Positions 1 through 8,600 of a stretch of DNA of 64,000 nt are shown one piece after another. Positions within the stretch are counted from its first letter, which is position 1, and each line of letters begins with the position of its first letter. This DNA is from Halpernia frigidisoli. GTDB taxonomy: Bacteria; Bacteroidota; Bacteroidia; Flavobacteriales; Weeksellaceae. The notes beneath the pieces are model-generated. The model worked only from the letters and a program-made list of their open reading frames with translations, was not told the DNA's origin and searched no databases. Both the position numbers and the translations under genes were made by a program. Location of the stretch: positions 186,001 through 250,000 of the forward strand of contig NZ_FOQT01000003.1 of the NCBI RefSeq assembly GCF_900113805.1. The letters run 5' to 3'.

Positions 1-878
1 GGGATCTTCCAATTTTGACAGATTCTGGCGGTTATCAGGTTTTTTCTTTAGCAAAATCCAGAAAATTAAATGAAGAAGGCGTAAAATTTAAATCTCACAT
101 TGACGGAAGCACCATGTTTATTTCACCTGAAATTTCCATGCAGATCCAAAGACAGATCGGAGCCGATATTTTTATGGCTTTCGATGAGTGTGTTGCTTAT
201 CCGGAAGAATATAATAAGGTAAGAAAATCGATGGATCTTACTCACAGATGGTTGAAAAGGTGCATTAAATGGAATGCAGAAAATCCAGAACTATACAACT
301 ATAAACAAGCGTTTTTCCCAATTGTGCAAGGCTCTTGTTTTTCAGATTTAAGAAAAAAATCAGCGGAATTTATTTCAGAACAAAATGCCGTAGGAAACGC
401 AATTGGCGGACTTTCTGTGGGAGAACCTGAGGAAGAAATGTACAGAATTACTGATGAAGTGACGGATGTTTTACCTAAAGATAAACCAAGATATTTGATG
501 GGTGTTGGGACGCCCTGGAATATTTTAGAAACCATCGGACTCGGAATTGATATGATGGATTGCGTAATGCCAACCAGAAATGCCAGAAATGCGATGCTTT
601 TCACATGGCAAGGCGTTATGAATATGAAAAATAAAAAATGGGAACGTGATTTCTCACCCTTGGACGAATTCGGCACAAGTTATGTGGATAGTGAATATTC
701 AAAAGCTTATGTTCGTCATTTATTTGTGGCAAAAGAATATTTAGCCAAACAGATCGCTTCTATTCATAATCTGGCTTTTTATTTAGATCTAGTTAAAGTG
801 GCGCGTGAGCACATCATTAAAGGCGATTTTTATGAATGGAAAAATTCGGTGGTTCCTAATTTGCGTAACAGACTTTAA
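1..878 (+). CDS. tgt: Queuine tRNA-ribosyltransferase (5' end outside window)
   Basis: Exchanges guanine for the queuosine precursor at position 34 of GUN-anticodon tRNAs. The reading frame is open from base 3 to the TAA at 876-878, so the start lies upstream. Near the cut end is the substrate-pocket motif ILTDSGGYQVF, then GGLSVGEP and IDMMDCVMPTRNARNA, whose aspartate in MDCV is the covalent nucleophile in the family. In the zinc region the usual C-x-C-x2-C is replaced by a stretch with no cysteine just before YSKAYVRHL, while the later IHNL histidine remains. Followed after 18 bp by an LptF/LptG permease gene on the same strand, so the two are probably co-transcribed. The identification is firm; loss of zinc binding is inferred from the missing cysteines. 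Confidence 0.96.
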   Translation, partial: DLPILTDSGGYQVFSLAKSRKLNEEGVKFKSHIDGSTMFISPEISMQIQRQIGADIFMAFDECVAYPEEYNKVRKSMDLTHRWLKRCIKWNAENPELYNYKQAFFPIVQGSCFSDLRKKSAEFISEQNAVGNAIGGLSVGEPEEEMYRITDEVTDVLPKDKPRYLMGVGTPWNILETIGLGIDMMDCVMPTRNARNAMLFTWQGVMNMKNKKWERDFSPLDEFGTSYVDSEYSKAYVRHLFVAKEYLAKQIASIHNLAFYLDLVKVAREHIIKGDFYEWKNSVVPNLRNRL

Positions 879-896
879 AATTTTTAGAAATTTAGA

Positions 897-1991
897 ATGA
901 AAATTTTAGATAAATACATCATAAAAAATTTCCTGGGAACTTTCGGGTTCATTATGCTGTTGCTTACCGTGATCGTTTTGGTTATTGATGTTCAGGAAAA
1001 AGTACCGCGCATTCAAAACAGCGGTTTTACGGTTTCTTACTTTTTGATCCATTATTATCCTTTTTATATCGTTTACTTGTTGGTGACATTTATTGCGATC
1101 ATCGTCTTTATCTCCGTTATATTTTTTACTTCAAAACTTGCAAATAATACAGAAATTGTTGCTATTATTAGCAGTGGCGCAAGTTTCCACCGTTTTGCAA
1201 GACCTTATTTAATGACTTCCCTTTTTATCGCTACCATATTTTTAAGCGTAAGCCATTTTGCGTTGCCTTTGGCAAATACCAAAAAAAATGTTCTTGATGC
1301 CTATACTTATTCCGATGCTAACAGAGAGAAAATTTTAGGAAATGTATCAATTACCACGCAACTTTCTCCCAACGAATATATTTTCATCAATAACTACAAT
1401 AAAAAGGAAAAACGCGGCTCTGGTTTTAGTTATCAGAAATATGATAAAAATAAAAAACTGATCTACCAGATTTCTGCGAGTGATGTTTCCTGGCAAGCCA
1501 AAAAAAATAACTTCGAACTCGACGGTTATCTGGAAAAAACAGTCTTAAAAAATGATGCTGAAATTTTAAAAGACGGCGCTGTGCGAAATATCAGTTTCGG
1601 GCATCCGCCTGAAGAACTTTTCCCGGATCAACTTTTAGGGCAAAATAAAACCACTCCGGAACTTATTAAATTTATTGCTCGTGAAAGAGAAAAAGGCAAC
1701 GGAAACTTAAATACTTACCTTAATGAGCTTTATCAAAGAACCTCAATGCCGGTTTCCATAATAATCCTGACATTTTTGGCACTTTCACTTTCCTCCCAAA
1801 AAAAACGTGGTGGTCTTGGGATCAACCTAGCCATCGGCATTGCTTTGGCTTTTATTTTTGTCTTCTCCTTTGAGGCTTTAAAAGTAGTTTCAGAGAATAA
1901 AACATTAACGCCGCTTATGGCGATGTGGCTACCAAATATGGTCTTTGCACCTTTGGCTGCATTTCTTTATTTAAAAAGAGCCAATCAGTAA
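897..1991 (+). CDS. LptF/LptG (YjgP/YjgQ) family permease
   Basis: Inner-membrane subunit of the ABC exporter that pulls lipopolysaccharide out of the membrane and onto the periplasmic bridge. The 364 residues have the family layout: N-terminal LDKYIIKNFLGTF followed by a membrane segment, two more segments at about residues 50-80 and 100-125, a periplasmic beta-rich domain (about 130-270), and three C-terminal segments. EIVAIISSGASFHRFARPY is the conserved coupling-loop region that contacts the LptB ATPase. LptF and LptG are hard to tell apart by eye, so no symbol is given. Its stop codon overlaps the 3' end of the convergent biotin ligase gene by 7 bp. Confidence 0.92.
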   Translation: MKILDKYIIKNFLGTFGFIMLLLTVIVLVIDVQEKVPRIQNSGFTVSYFLIHYYPFYIVYLLVTFIAIIVFISVIFFTSKLANNTEIVAIISSGASFHRFARPYLMTSLFIATIFLSVSHFALPLANTKKNVLDAYTYSDANREKILGNVSITTQLSPNEYIFINNYNKKEKRGSGFSYQKYDKNKKLIYQISASDVSWQAKKNNFELDGYLEKTVLKNDAEILKDGAVRNISFGHPPEELFPDQLLGQNKTTPELIKFIAREREKGNGNLNTYLNELYQRTSMPVSIIILTFLALSLSSQKKRGGLGINLAIGIALAFIFVFSFEALKVVSENKTLTPLMAMWLPNMVFAPLAAFLYLKRANQ

Positions 1992-2689
1992 AGAAGTTCA
2001 ATTTCTTTATGAAAAAACTTCTGTAAACCTCCATTTTCAAGGTCGATCAACAAAAAACCGTCTTCATCCGCATTTTTTATTATGCCATTTTGTCTTTTCC
2101 CCTTCAGGTTAAAAACAGCGATTTTTTCTTTAAAAAAAAGATGCTCATTAAAGTTCTCAAGAATACCTTGATCGTTTAAAATTTCCTTTTGAAAATGGCT
2201 AAATAATTTTTCAGCGACCATTTTTAAATCAAACTTTTCGTTCGTTTGTGTCAGTATCGACCCTGCTTTCGGGAGATTAGTGAAATCAGTTTGCAAAACA
2301 TTGAGTCCTACTCCAACGATAAAAACTTCAGTATTTTTTATCTTTTTCTTTTCAATTAAAATCCCGGCGATCTTTTTTTTATTTAAAATAATATCATTTG
2401 GCCATTTAATTTCCGCTTCCTTACGCGTCAGTTTGGCTATAAAACCCCGCACCAAAGTGGCGGTATGGAAATTGAAGAGAATCTCAGAGATCTTTACATC
2501 CTTAGTTTTAAGCATAAATGAAAAAGCCACATTCTCTTCCGGATTTATATCCCAAGAGTTGTTGTATTGTCCTTTTCCATGCGTTTGATTAAATGTGTAT
2601 AAACCTAAAAAGTCGCCGTCCTCAAGATCAAAATTCTGGATGTCGTTATTGGTTGAAGGGCTGATTTTCAAATAAATTAAGGGGTTCAT
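1985..2689 (-). CDS. birA: Biotin--[acetyl-CoA-carboxylase] ligase
   Basis: Attaches biotin to the carrier domain of acetyl-CoA carboxylase and related enzymes through biotinyl-AMP. Family motifs: STNN near the N-terminus, the biotin-binding region FNQTHGKGQYNNSW (variant of the GRGR loop), KWPNDIILNKKKIAGILIE, and VGVGLNV. At 234 residues it lacks the N-terminal helix-turn-helix of E. coli BirA, so it should be a monofunctional enzyme and not a repressor. It is convergent with the LptF/LptG gene and divergent from rsfS. Confidence 0.94.
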   Translation of the reverse strand: MNPLIYLKISPSTNNDIQNFDLEDGDFLGLYTFNQTHGKGQYNNSWDINPEENVAFSFMLKTKDVKISEILFNFHTATLVRGFIAKLTRKEAEIKWPNDIILNKKKIAGILIEKKKIKNTEVFIVGVGLNVLQTDFTNLPKAGSILTQTNEKFDLKMVAEKLFSHFQKEILNDQGILENFNEHLFFKEKIAVFNLKGKRQNGIIKNADEDGFLLIDLENGGLQKFFHKEIELLY

Positions 2690-2749
2690 TTAAGAAAACT
2701 TTAAGATTTTAAACATGTTTATCATAAGGCTAAAATAAAGAAAAAGCGG

Positions 2750-2757
2750 TAAATTTG
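2750..2757 (+). promoter_or_regulatory. Candidate promoter -7 box for rsfS-ftsH
   Basis: TAAATTTG matches the Bacteroidota sigma-ABfr -7 consensus TAnnTTTG and lies 19 bp before the rsfS ATG. A convincing -33 TTTG is not seen, so this rests on the -7 box and its location. Confidence 0.5.
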
Positions 2758-2775
2758 CAGACTATATAAAATTTA

Positions 2776-3138
2776 ATGGATAATACTTTACAAAAACAAA
2801 TACTAATAGACACTATAATTGGTGCAATACAAGATACTAAAGGCGATAAGACGATGATCTTCGATTTATCGGGAATTGAAAATTCTGTAGCGGAAACATT
2901 CATTATCTGTAGCGGAAACAGTAATACTCAGGTTTCTGCCATTGCAGGAAATATCGAGAAAAAAGTTAGAAATGAATTACAGGAACGTCCTTGGCACGTA
3001 GAAGGTACGGAAAATGCTTTATGGATCTTAGTTGACTATGTTTCTGTAGTTGTACACGTTTTTCAGCAGGAAACCAGAGATTATTATGACATTGAAGAAC
3101 TTTGGGGCGACGCGAAAATTACGCATATTGAGAATTAA
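2776..3138 (+). CDS. rsfS: Ribosome silencing factor RsfS
   Basis: Binds uL14 on the large subunit and blocks subunit joining under nutrient limitation; it also assists ribosome assembly. At 120 residues it is the normal size for the family. Recognisable parts are GDKTMIFDLSGIENSVAETF, FIICSGNSNTQVSAIA, PWHVEGTENALWILVDY and VSVVVHVFQQETRDYYDIEELWGDA, the last being the conserved surface near the C-terminus. It precedes ftsH by 45 bp, a common pairing in flavobacteria. An ACCGGT-TTT-ACCGGT hairpin lies between the two genes. Confidence 0.96.
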   Translation: MDNTLQKQILIDTIIGAIQDTKGDKTMIFDLSGIENSVAETFIICSGNSNTQVSAIAGNIEKKVRNELQERPWHVEGTENALWILVDYVSVVVHVFQQETRDYYDIEELWGDAKITHIEN

Positions 3139-3151
3139 TATTTAATTTAAT

Positions 3152-3169
3152 ACCGGTTTTACCGGTTTT
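3152..3169 (+). terminator. Short hairpin between rsfS and ftsH
   Basis: Two copies of the self-complementary hexamer ACCGGT separated by TTT and followed by TTT. It could be a weak terminator or an mRNA-processing/stability hairpin. The stem is only 6 bp, so read-through into ftsH is expected. Confidence 0.35.
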
Positions 3170-3183
3170 CTATACAATAATTT

Positions 3184-5160
3184 ATGAATAATAATAAAGG
3201 TTTTAATTGGTTTTTTCCAATCGCTATTGTAGTGATGCTGCTTATTTTTGGATCAAAATTTTTTGGTGGTGAGACTTCAAAACCGATGGATGAGCAGGAA
3301 TTTTACACACTTGTCGAGCAGGGTAAAGTTCAGGATGTTATGGTTTTCCGGGATAATTTTACTGCTGAGGTCTTTTTAACGCAAGCTGGCAAAAACGAGC
3401 TTGTTAAAAAAAGTTCAACTGCAGAAAATCCACTTTCTTTGATTAATCTAAAACCGCAGGCAGATTACACGCTTACTTACGGAGATTTAAGATATTTTCA
3501 GGAAAGATTTAATAAAATAAAAACCGAAAATCCGGAAATCACTGCTAAAATGGATTTTGGTGTGGCAGAAAATCCGCTTACAAGTCTGCTTTTTACGGCA
3601 CTTTTCTGGATCGCGATCATGGCTTTATTTTATTTTGTACTTTTCCGCAAAATGGGAAGCGGTGGCGGACCTGGTGGACAAATTTTCAGCATTGGTAAAT
3701 CAAAAGCAAAACTTTTTGACGAGAAAGACAAAGTTAATATTACTTTCAATGACGTAGCCGGTTTAGAAGGCGCAAAAGAAGAAGTACAGGAAGTTGTTGA
3801 TTTCTTAAAAAATTCAGAAAAATATACAAAACTTGGCGGTAAAATACCAAAAGGTGTTTTATTAGTTGGTCCCCCAGGAACTGGGAAAACTTTGTTGGCA
3901 AAAGCTGTAGCAGGCGAAGCCAAAGTTCCTTTCTTTTCACTTTCAGGATCTGATTTTGTGGAAATGTTTGTAGGAGTAGGTGCTTCCAGAGTTCGTGATC
4001 TGTTCGCGCAGGCAAAAGCAAAATCTCCGGCGATTATATTTATCGATGAGATTGACGCAATTGGTAGAGCCCGCGGAAAAGGTCAGTTTACCGGTGGAAA
4101 TGATGAACGCGAAAATACTTTAAACCAATTGCTAACAGAAATGGACGGTTTTGGAACCGACACAAATGTTATCTTAATTGCAGCTACAAACAGAGCCGAT
4201 ATTTTAGATAAAGCTTTAATGCGCGCCGGCCGTTTTGACCGTTCTATTTATGTTGATCTACCGGAACTTCATGAAAGAAAAGAAATCTTTGAAGTGCATT
4301 TGCGCAAAATAAAACTGGATGATTCTATTGACCGTGAGTTTTTAGCAAAACAAACACCAGGTTTCAGTGGGGCAGATATTGCAAATTTGTGTAATGAAGC
4401 TGCTTTAATCGCTGCCAGAAATAATCATGAAGCCGTAAATAAACAAGATTTTCTGGATGCTGTGGATAGAATAATCGGCGGATTAGAGAAAAAAAACATG
4501 GCTATTAAACCGTCAGAAAAAAGAAGAGTGGCTTTCCATGAAGCTGGTCACGCTACGATTTCCTGGTTGGTAGAACACGCTGCACCACTTTTAAAAGTGA
4601 CAATTGTTCCTAGAGGACAATCCTTGGGTGCTGCATGGTATTTACCTGAAGAGCGACAACTTACTACCACGGAACAAATGCTTGATGAAATGTGCGCCAC
4701 TTTAGGAGGCAGAGCTGCAGAACAGGTAATTTTTAATAATATTTCAACTGGAGCTTTATCCGATCTTGAAAAAGTGACAAAAAGAGCGCAGGCAATGGTC
4801 ACAATTTATGGTCTTAACGAAAAAGTTGGCAACATTTCTTATTACGACAGTTCAGGACAGCAGGAATATAATTTTAATAAACCTTATTCTGAAAGTACTG
4901 CAAAAATGATTGATGAAGAAATTTCTAAAATAATAGAATTTCAATATCAGCGTGCAGTTCAAATTCTTTCTGAGAATGTAGATAAGCTAACTGCCTTGGC
5001 CAATAAACTTTTAGAAAAAGAAGTTATTTTCCGTGAAGATCTTGAAGAAATATTTGGACAGAGAGCATGGGATCCTGAATTATCAGAAAGACCGATCACA
5101 AATGTTGATAATCCAGCCATCGCAGGAAATGTTCTTAATGAAGAAAATTTCCCGGCGTAA
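3184..5160 (+). CDS. ftsH: ATP-dependent zinc metalloprotease FtsH
   Basis: Membrane-anchored AAA+ protease that degrades misassembled membrane proteins and regulators such as LpxC. An N-terminal membrane segment (about 10-26), a periplasmic region, and a second segment (about 135-153) precede the AAA domain. Walker A is GPPGTGKT (229-236), Walker B is [11 protein letters not shown], the second region of homology contains [18 protein letters not shown], and the zinc site is HEAGH (452-456) in the M41 peptidase domain. The length of 658 residues is typical. A hairpin followed by T residues lies about 45 bp after the stop. Confidence 0.98.
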   Translation: MNNNKGFNWFFPIAIVVMLLIFGSKFFGGETSKPMDEQEFYTLVEQGKVQDVMVFRDNFTAEVFLTQAGKNELVKKSSTAENPLSLINLKPQADYTLTYGDLRYFQERFNKIKTENPEITAKMDFGVAENPLTSLLFTALFWIAIMALFYFVLFRKMGSGGGPGGQIFSIGKSKAKLFDEKDKVNITFNDVAGLEGAKEEVQEVVDFLKNSEKYTKLGGKIPKGVLLVGPPGTGKTLLAKAVAGEAKVPFFSLSGSDFVEMFVGVGASRVRDLFAQAKAKSPAIIFIDEIDAIGRARGKGQFTGGNDERENTLNQLLTEMDGFGTDTNVILIAATNRADILDKALMRAGRFDRSIYVDLPELHERKEIFEVHLRKIKLDDSIDREFLAKQTPGFSGADIANLCNEAALIAARNNHEAVNKQDFLDAVDRIIGGLEKKNMAIKPSEKRRVAFHEAGHATISWLVEHAAPLLKVTIVPRGQSLGAAWYLPEERQLTTTEQMLDEMCATLGGRAAEQVIFNNISTGALSDLEKVTKRAQAMVTIYGLNEKVGNISYYDSSGQQEYNFNKPYSESTAKMIDEEISKIIEFQYQRAVQILSENVDKLTALANKLLEKEVIFREDLEEIFGQRAWDPELSERPITNVDNPAIAGNVLNEENFPA

Positions 5161-5202
5161 GGATGTCTAAAAATAATTAAAAAATATTATCGTTAAATAA
5201 AT

Positions 5203-5231
5203 ATAGGAAATAGTAATTATTTCCTATTTTT
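5203..5231 (+). terminator. AT-rich terminator after ftsH, overlapping a promoter box
   Basis: ATAGGAAAT (5203-5211) pairs with ATTTCCTAT (5219-5227) around a 7-nt loop and runs into TTTT, a rho-independent layout. The 3' side also spells TATTTTTG, a promoter -7 match for the next gene. Confidence 0.55.
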
Positions 5232-5232
5232 G
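5225..5232 (+). promoter_or_regulatory. Candidate -7 box for the LUD-domain gene
   Basis: TATTTTTG matches TAnnTTTG and lies 26 bp before the TTG start. It shares bases with the 3' arm of the ftsH terminator, so termination and re-initiation may be coupled here. Confidence 0.4.
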
Positions 5233-5258
5233 TAGGAACTAGGCGTAAAAAGCGAACT

Positions 5259-5840
5259 TTGAGTATATTTAAAAAATTAGTAAACAAAATTTTAAACCAA
5301 CCGGAAGAAGAAGATTCTGCAAATTTGGTAAAATTGGGAGACCAGCTGAAACATGCTGATCTTGACTATAAATTTGCCCAGCTTTTTACACATTCTGGCG
5401 GCTTTTTTAATTACTGTTCAGATGAAGCTGAAGCATTGCAGACTTTAAATCAGATCATCAAAATTGAAGGTATTAAAAACGTTTTTTGCTGGGATGATGA
5501 TCTTAAGAATTTTCTTAATGTTATCAACACGCCTCACACTGCTGAACTTGATCTCGCAAACGACGCTGCTTTTATTACTTGCGAATATTTAATCGCTTTC
5601 GATGGTAGAATAATGCTTTCTCACAATAGCATTCTTCACTATCATTCTTCCAGATTGCCGGAAAAAATAATCATAATGGCAAATGTTTCTCAAATCGTTA
5701 ATAATCTTACCGACGCAATGATGAAGGTAAAACGGAGGGAAACTTTAAAGAATCTAACTTCAATCAGCGGTAACAATTCCAAACTCGATACCGGAAATAC
5801 AGACAATACCAAACTTTTCTTACTTTTGCTGGAAGATTAA
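5259..5840 (+). CDS. LUD domain-containing protein (LutC/YkgG-like)
   Basis: Small cytosolic protein of the LUD family, whose better-known members include LutC of lactate utilisation. It has 193 residues and starts at TTG, giving MSIFKKLVNKI. The C-terminal half has the family pattern DAAFITCEYLIAFDGRIMLS followed by LPEKIIIMANVSQIVNNL. No LutA or LutB partner is present, so a lactate role cannot be assumed. It lies between ftsH and cdsA and runs into the lipid genes with almost no gap, suggesting a shared transcript. The biochemical role is unknown. Confidence 0.75.
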   Translation: MSIFKKLVNKILNQPEEEDSANLVKLGDQLKHADLDYKFAQLFTHSGGFFNYCSDEAEALQTLNQIIKIEGIKNVFCWDDDLKNFLNVINTPHTAELDLANDAAFITCEYLIAFDGRIMLSHNSILHYHSSRLPEKIIIMANVSQIVNNLTDAMMKVKRRETLKNLTSISGNNSKLDTGNTDNTKLFLLLLED

Positions 5841-5882
5841 TAATGGTTGATTATTATTCTGTTCCCCTTTAAAACACTTATT

Positions 5883-6758
5883 TTGGATAAAAATTTACTA
5901 CAAAGATTGATTTCAGGCGCAGTTTATGGCGCTGTTATTTTTCTTTGCACAATGCCATTTGGCGAATTATGGTTAGGTAAAATTTTTCCTTTCATAAAAG
6001 AATATTATCTATTTTATGCTTTAATAACTTTCTTCCTTATTGCCGGACTTTGGGAATGTATGAAAATGATGAAATTTGGCAATTCCTGGGAAAAGTACGC
6101 GCTAATTCCCGTTGCGCTAATTGTTTACTACAGATATTCCGTTAAATATTTTCACCACGGATTTTTTTATCAGTTCAATTTGGCAGAAATTTTAGGTCTT
6201 TCTTTAATTTTAATCGCGTGCATCACTCTATTTAAATTCACCAAAGAATTGTATTTCGACAATGGAAAATTGATTTTTTCTGTTATTTATCTCGCTTTAC
6301 CTTTCAGTTATGCTTTGGGTTTACCCGCTTTTTCCGAGTTAAATCCTGAAAAGACTTTCACATTGGAGATCTTTTTTCTTTTTGTTTTAATCTGGAGCAG
6401 TGATTCTTTCGCTTATTTTACGGGCAGATTATTTGGAAAACATAAAATGGCACCAAAGATCAGCCCTAAAAAAACGTGGGAAGGCTTTGCAGGCGGCGTT
6501 ATATTAACTTTAATTTTGGGCTTTTTTATTGAAAAGTATAATCCCGATCTGCGGGGCAACTGGATGATCGTTGGATTTTTAGTTTCCATATTTGCACCTT
6601 TAGGCGATTTGGTAGAAAGCCAGTTAAAACGTAGTTTTGGGGTCAAAGACAGCGGAAATTTAATTCCAGGGCACGGTGGTGTTTTGGACAGATTAGATAG
6701 TTTTACAATCTGCGTACCTGTCGTATATTTGTATTTTATATTAGAAAAATTAGTTTAA
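5883..6758 (+). CDS. cdsA: Phosphatidate cytidylyltransferase
   Basis: Makes CDP-diacylglycerol from phosphatidic acid and CTP, the branch point for all membrane phospholipids. About eight hydrophobic segments are visible. The C-terminal CDP-diglyceride synthase signature is complete: SQLKRSFGVKDSGNLIPGHG and GVLDRLDS with the conserved K-D and H-G-G. I chose the TTG at 5883 (MDKNLLQRLISG) because it fits family N-termini; an in-frame TTG at 5847 would add 12 residues. psd follows 19 bp later, making a small phospholipid operon. Confidence 0.93.
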   Translation: MDKNLLQRLISGAVYGAVIFLCTMPFGELWLGKIFPFIKEYYLFYALITFFLIAGLWECMKMMKFGNSWEKYALIPVALIVYYRYSVKYFHHGFFYQFNLAEILGLSLILIACITLFKFTKELYFDNGKLIFSVIYLALPFSYALGLPAFSELNPEKTFTLEIFFLFVLIWSSDSFAYFTGRLFGKHKMAPKISPKKTWEGFAGGVILTLILGFFIEKYNPDLRGNWMIVGFLVSIFAPLGDLVESQLKRSFGVKDSGNLIPGHGGVLDRLDSFTICVPVVYLYFILEKLV

Positions 6759-6777
6759 AAATATCATTTAAATAAAA

Positions 6778-7428
6778 ATGAAACTTCATAAAGAATCAAA
6801 GGGAACACTTACTGTTGCGATTACTGCAATTGCGGTGTTAGGATTTCTCTCTATTTATTTTTTGCAAATGTGGTCGCTTGTGGTCATTATTCCTCTATTT
6901 ATTTTATTGGGTTTGGTTTTTTGGTTTTTCCGCGTTCCAAATCGTGATATTTTAGATCATAAAGAAAATGTAATTGCGCCTGTTGATGGTAAAGTCGTGA
7001 TGATAAAGGAAGTTACTGAAGATGAATTTTTAAAGGAAAAATGCATTCAGGTTTCTATTTTTATGTCACCTCTTAATGTTCATATCTGCAGATATCCAGT
7101 TTCCGGAAATGTAGTCTATAAAAAACACCACAAAGGAAAATATTTAGTCGCTTGGCACGAAAAATCCTCGACAGATAACGAGAGAACGACTATTGCAGTT
7201 GACAGTCTTTTGCATCACAAAGTTGTTTTCCGCCAGATTGCAGGTTATGTTGCCCGAAGAATTGTGATGAATTGCAATGAAGGCGACGCTGCAAAAGCCG
7301 GCCATGAATTTGGATTTATAAAATTCGGCTCCAGAATGGATATTTTTCTTCCTTTAGACACAGAAATTACCTGCAAAATTGGTGATAAAACCAAAGGCGG
7401 AATTGATGTGATTGCGAAGTTGATTTAA
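6778..7428 (+). CDS. psd: Phosphatidylserine decarboxylase proenzyme (short form)
   Basis: Converts phosphatidylserine to phosphatidylethanolamine using a pyruvoyl group formed by self-cleavage. The 216 residues match the short archaetidylserine-type class: two N-terminal membrane segments (about 13-55), the IAPVDGKV motif, FMSPLNVHICRYPVSG with the conserved histidine, and the self-cleavage site FGSRMD with cleavage expected between Gly184 and Ser185. Directly downstream of cdsA. The phosphatidylserine synthase gene that would supply its substrate is not in the window. Confidence 0.93.
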   Translation: MKLHKESKGTLTVAITAIAVLGFLSIYFLQMWSLVVIIPLFILLGLVFWFFRVPNRDILDHKENVIAPVDGKVVMIKEVTEDEFLKEKCIQVSIFMSPLNVHICRYPVSGNVVYKKHHKGKYLVAWHEKSSTDNERTTIAVDSLLHHKVVFRQIAGYVARRIVMNCNEGDAAKAGHEFGFIKFGSRMDIFLPLDTEITCKIGDKTKGGIDVIAKLI

Positions 7429-7436
7429 TTCAGAAA

Positions 7437-7514
7437 TTAGATATGAGAAGTTAGACACGAGATTTTACATTTTTATTGGTCTTTTATCTTTTCGTCTATT
7501 ATCTATCCATCTAA
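7437..7514. repeat. Long imperfect inverted repeat between psd and pyrD
   Basis: The left arm starting TTAGATATGAGAAGTTAGAC (7437 on) resembles the reverse complement of the right arm ending at 7514, which reads TTAGATGGATAGATAATAGAC on the minus strand. The arms are about 30 bases with several mismatches around a T-rich loop. It separates two convergent genes and could act as a bidirectional terminator or be a decayed repeat element. Confidence 0.5.
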
Positions 7515-7515
7515 T

Positions 7516-8451
7516 TTACAAACTCTTAAGTTTTCCTCTAAAATCCTTAATATTTTTGTAGCCTTTTTGTTCCATAATCTCTGCGAGTTCTGATAAAATT
7601 TTATCAAAAACCAATGTGCCATTTCTCATTAAATGCGTTCCAACCTGAACCATTTCGGCGCCACACAATAAATGCTCAAAAACATCTTTTCCACTTTCTA
7701 CGCCGCCACAACCAATAATGGAAATGCTTTTATTTAATCTCGTGTAAAATGCTCGAACGTTTGCCAAAGCAGTTGGTTTCACATAAGCACCGCCAATTCC
7801 GCCAAAACCATCTTTAGGCTTGATGACAACACTTTCATTTTCTGTGTCAATGTACAAACCGTTTCCCACAGAGTTGATACAATTCACGTAAGCCAAAGGA
7901 AATTGATTTAAAATTTCAGCCATTTGATCGAAATGAACCATATCGAAATACGGTGGTAATTTTACGCCCAAAGGTTTGTTAAAAAACTCGAACGCTTGTT
8001 TTAAAATAAGTTCAGTTGCCTCAAAATCATAACCGATCTGTGGTTTTCCGGGAAGATTTGGGCAGGATAAATTAAGTTCTGTTAAACCTTTGAAATCGCT
8101 GTCATTTATTTTATGAAGCATTTCCAAATTTTCTTCCGGTTTCATTCCGGCAATAGAAATAAAATTTACTTTTCCCGGATTATTTTCCTGAAATTTTAAA
8201 GAATAATTTAAATAAAAATCAAAACCCAAATTTGGCAAACCCATAGAATTGATGCTTCCCAATGGAACTTCAATATATCTTGGCGATGGATTTCCCTCGC
8301 GCATTTGTGGCGTTGCACTTTTTGTCACAAAACTTCCCGAGGAAGAATTTTTCAACTCATCTAATTTTTCTTTATCATCGCACCAAACGCCGGACGCATT
8401 CATTAAAGGATTTTCAAATTTAAAAGACCCGATTTTTGACGTAAAATTCAT
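7516..8451 (-). CDS. pyrD: Dihydroorotate dehydrogenase, class 1A type
   Basis: Oxidises dihydroorotate to orotate in pyrimidine synthesis. The 311 residues start directly with the FMN barrel, lacking the membrane-binding N-terminal helices of class 2. Visible motifs are [27 protein letters not shown], the catalytic-loop region [18 protein letters not shown] with the cysteine base used by class 1 enzymes, and [21 protein letters not shown] for FMN phosphate. The sequence resembles the soluble fumarate-using class 1A group (Lactococcus PyrDA). No PyrK electron-transfer gene is adjacent. Class is inferred from motif resemblance. Confidence 0.9.
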   Translation of the reverse strand: MNFTSKIGSFKFENPLMNASGVWCDDKEKLDELKNSSSGSFVTKSATPQMREGNPSPRYIEVPLGSINSMGLPNLGFDFYLNYSLKFQENNPGKVNFISIAGMKPEENLEMLHKINDSDFKGLTELNLSCPNLPGKPQIGYDFEATELILKQAFEFFNKPLGVKLPPYFDMVHFDQMAEILNQFPLAYVNCINSVGNGLYIDTENESVVIKPKDGFGGIGGAYVKPTALANVRAFYTRLNKSISIIGCGGVESGKDVFEHLLCGAEMVQVGTHLMRNGTLVFDKILSELAEIMEQKGYKNIKDFRGKLKSL

Positions 8452-8588
8452 TTTGTTTGCTTTAAATTTAAGTAAGAAAAACTATTTCCCAAATTTACGA
8501 TTTGTCATTTTAATTTTTACCCAAATATTTTATTTAATTATTAATTTTTGCTTTCCGTCATTTTTAATATTTAAAAATTTTAAATAAA

Positions 8589-8596
8589 TATATTTG
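8589..8596 (+). promoter_or_regulatory. Candidate -7 box directly before the SDR start codon
   Basis: TATATTTG matches TAnnTTTG and ends only 4 bp before the ATG at 8601. Transcription from it would start at or next to the initiation codon, giving a leaderless or nearly leaderless mRNA. Confidence 0.5.
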
Positions 8597-8600
8597 CACC

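Noticed and set aside
8249-8587. A 112-residue open frame opposite pyrD
   Set aside because: It is antisense to a well-conserved enzyme, has AT-driven hydrophobic composition, and runs through the promoter region of the SDR gene.
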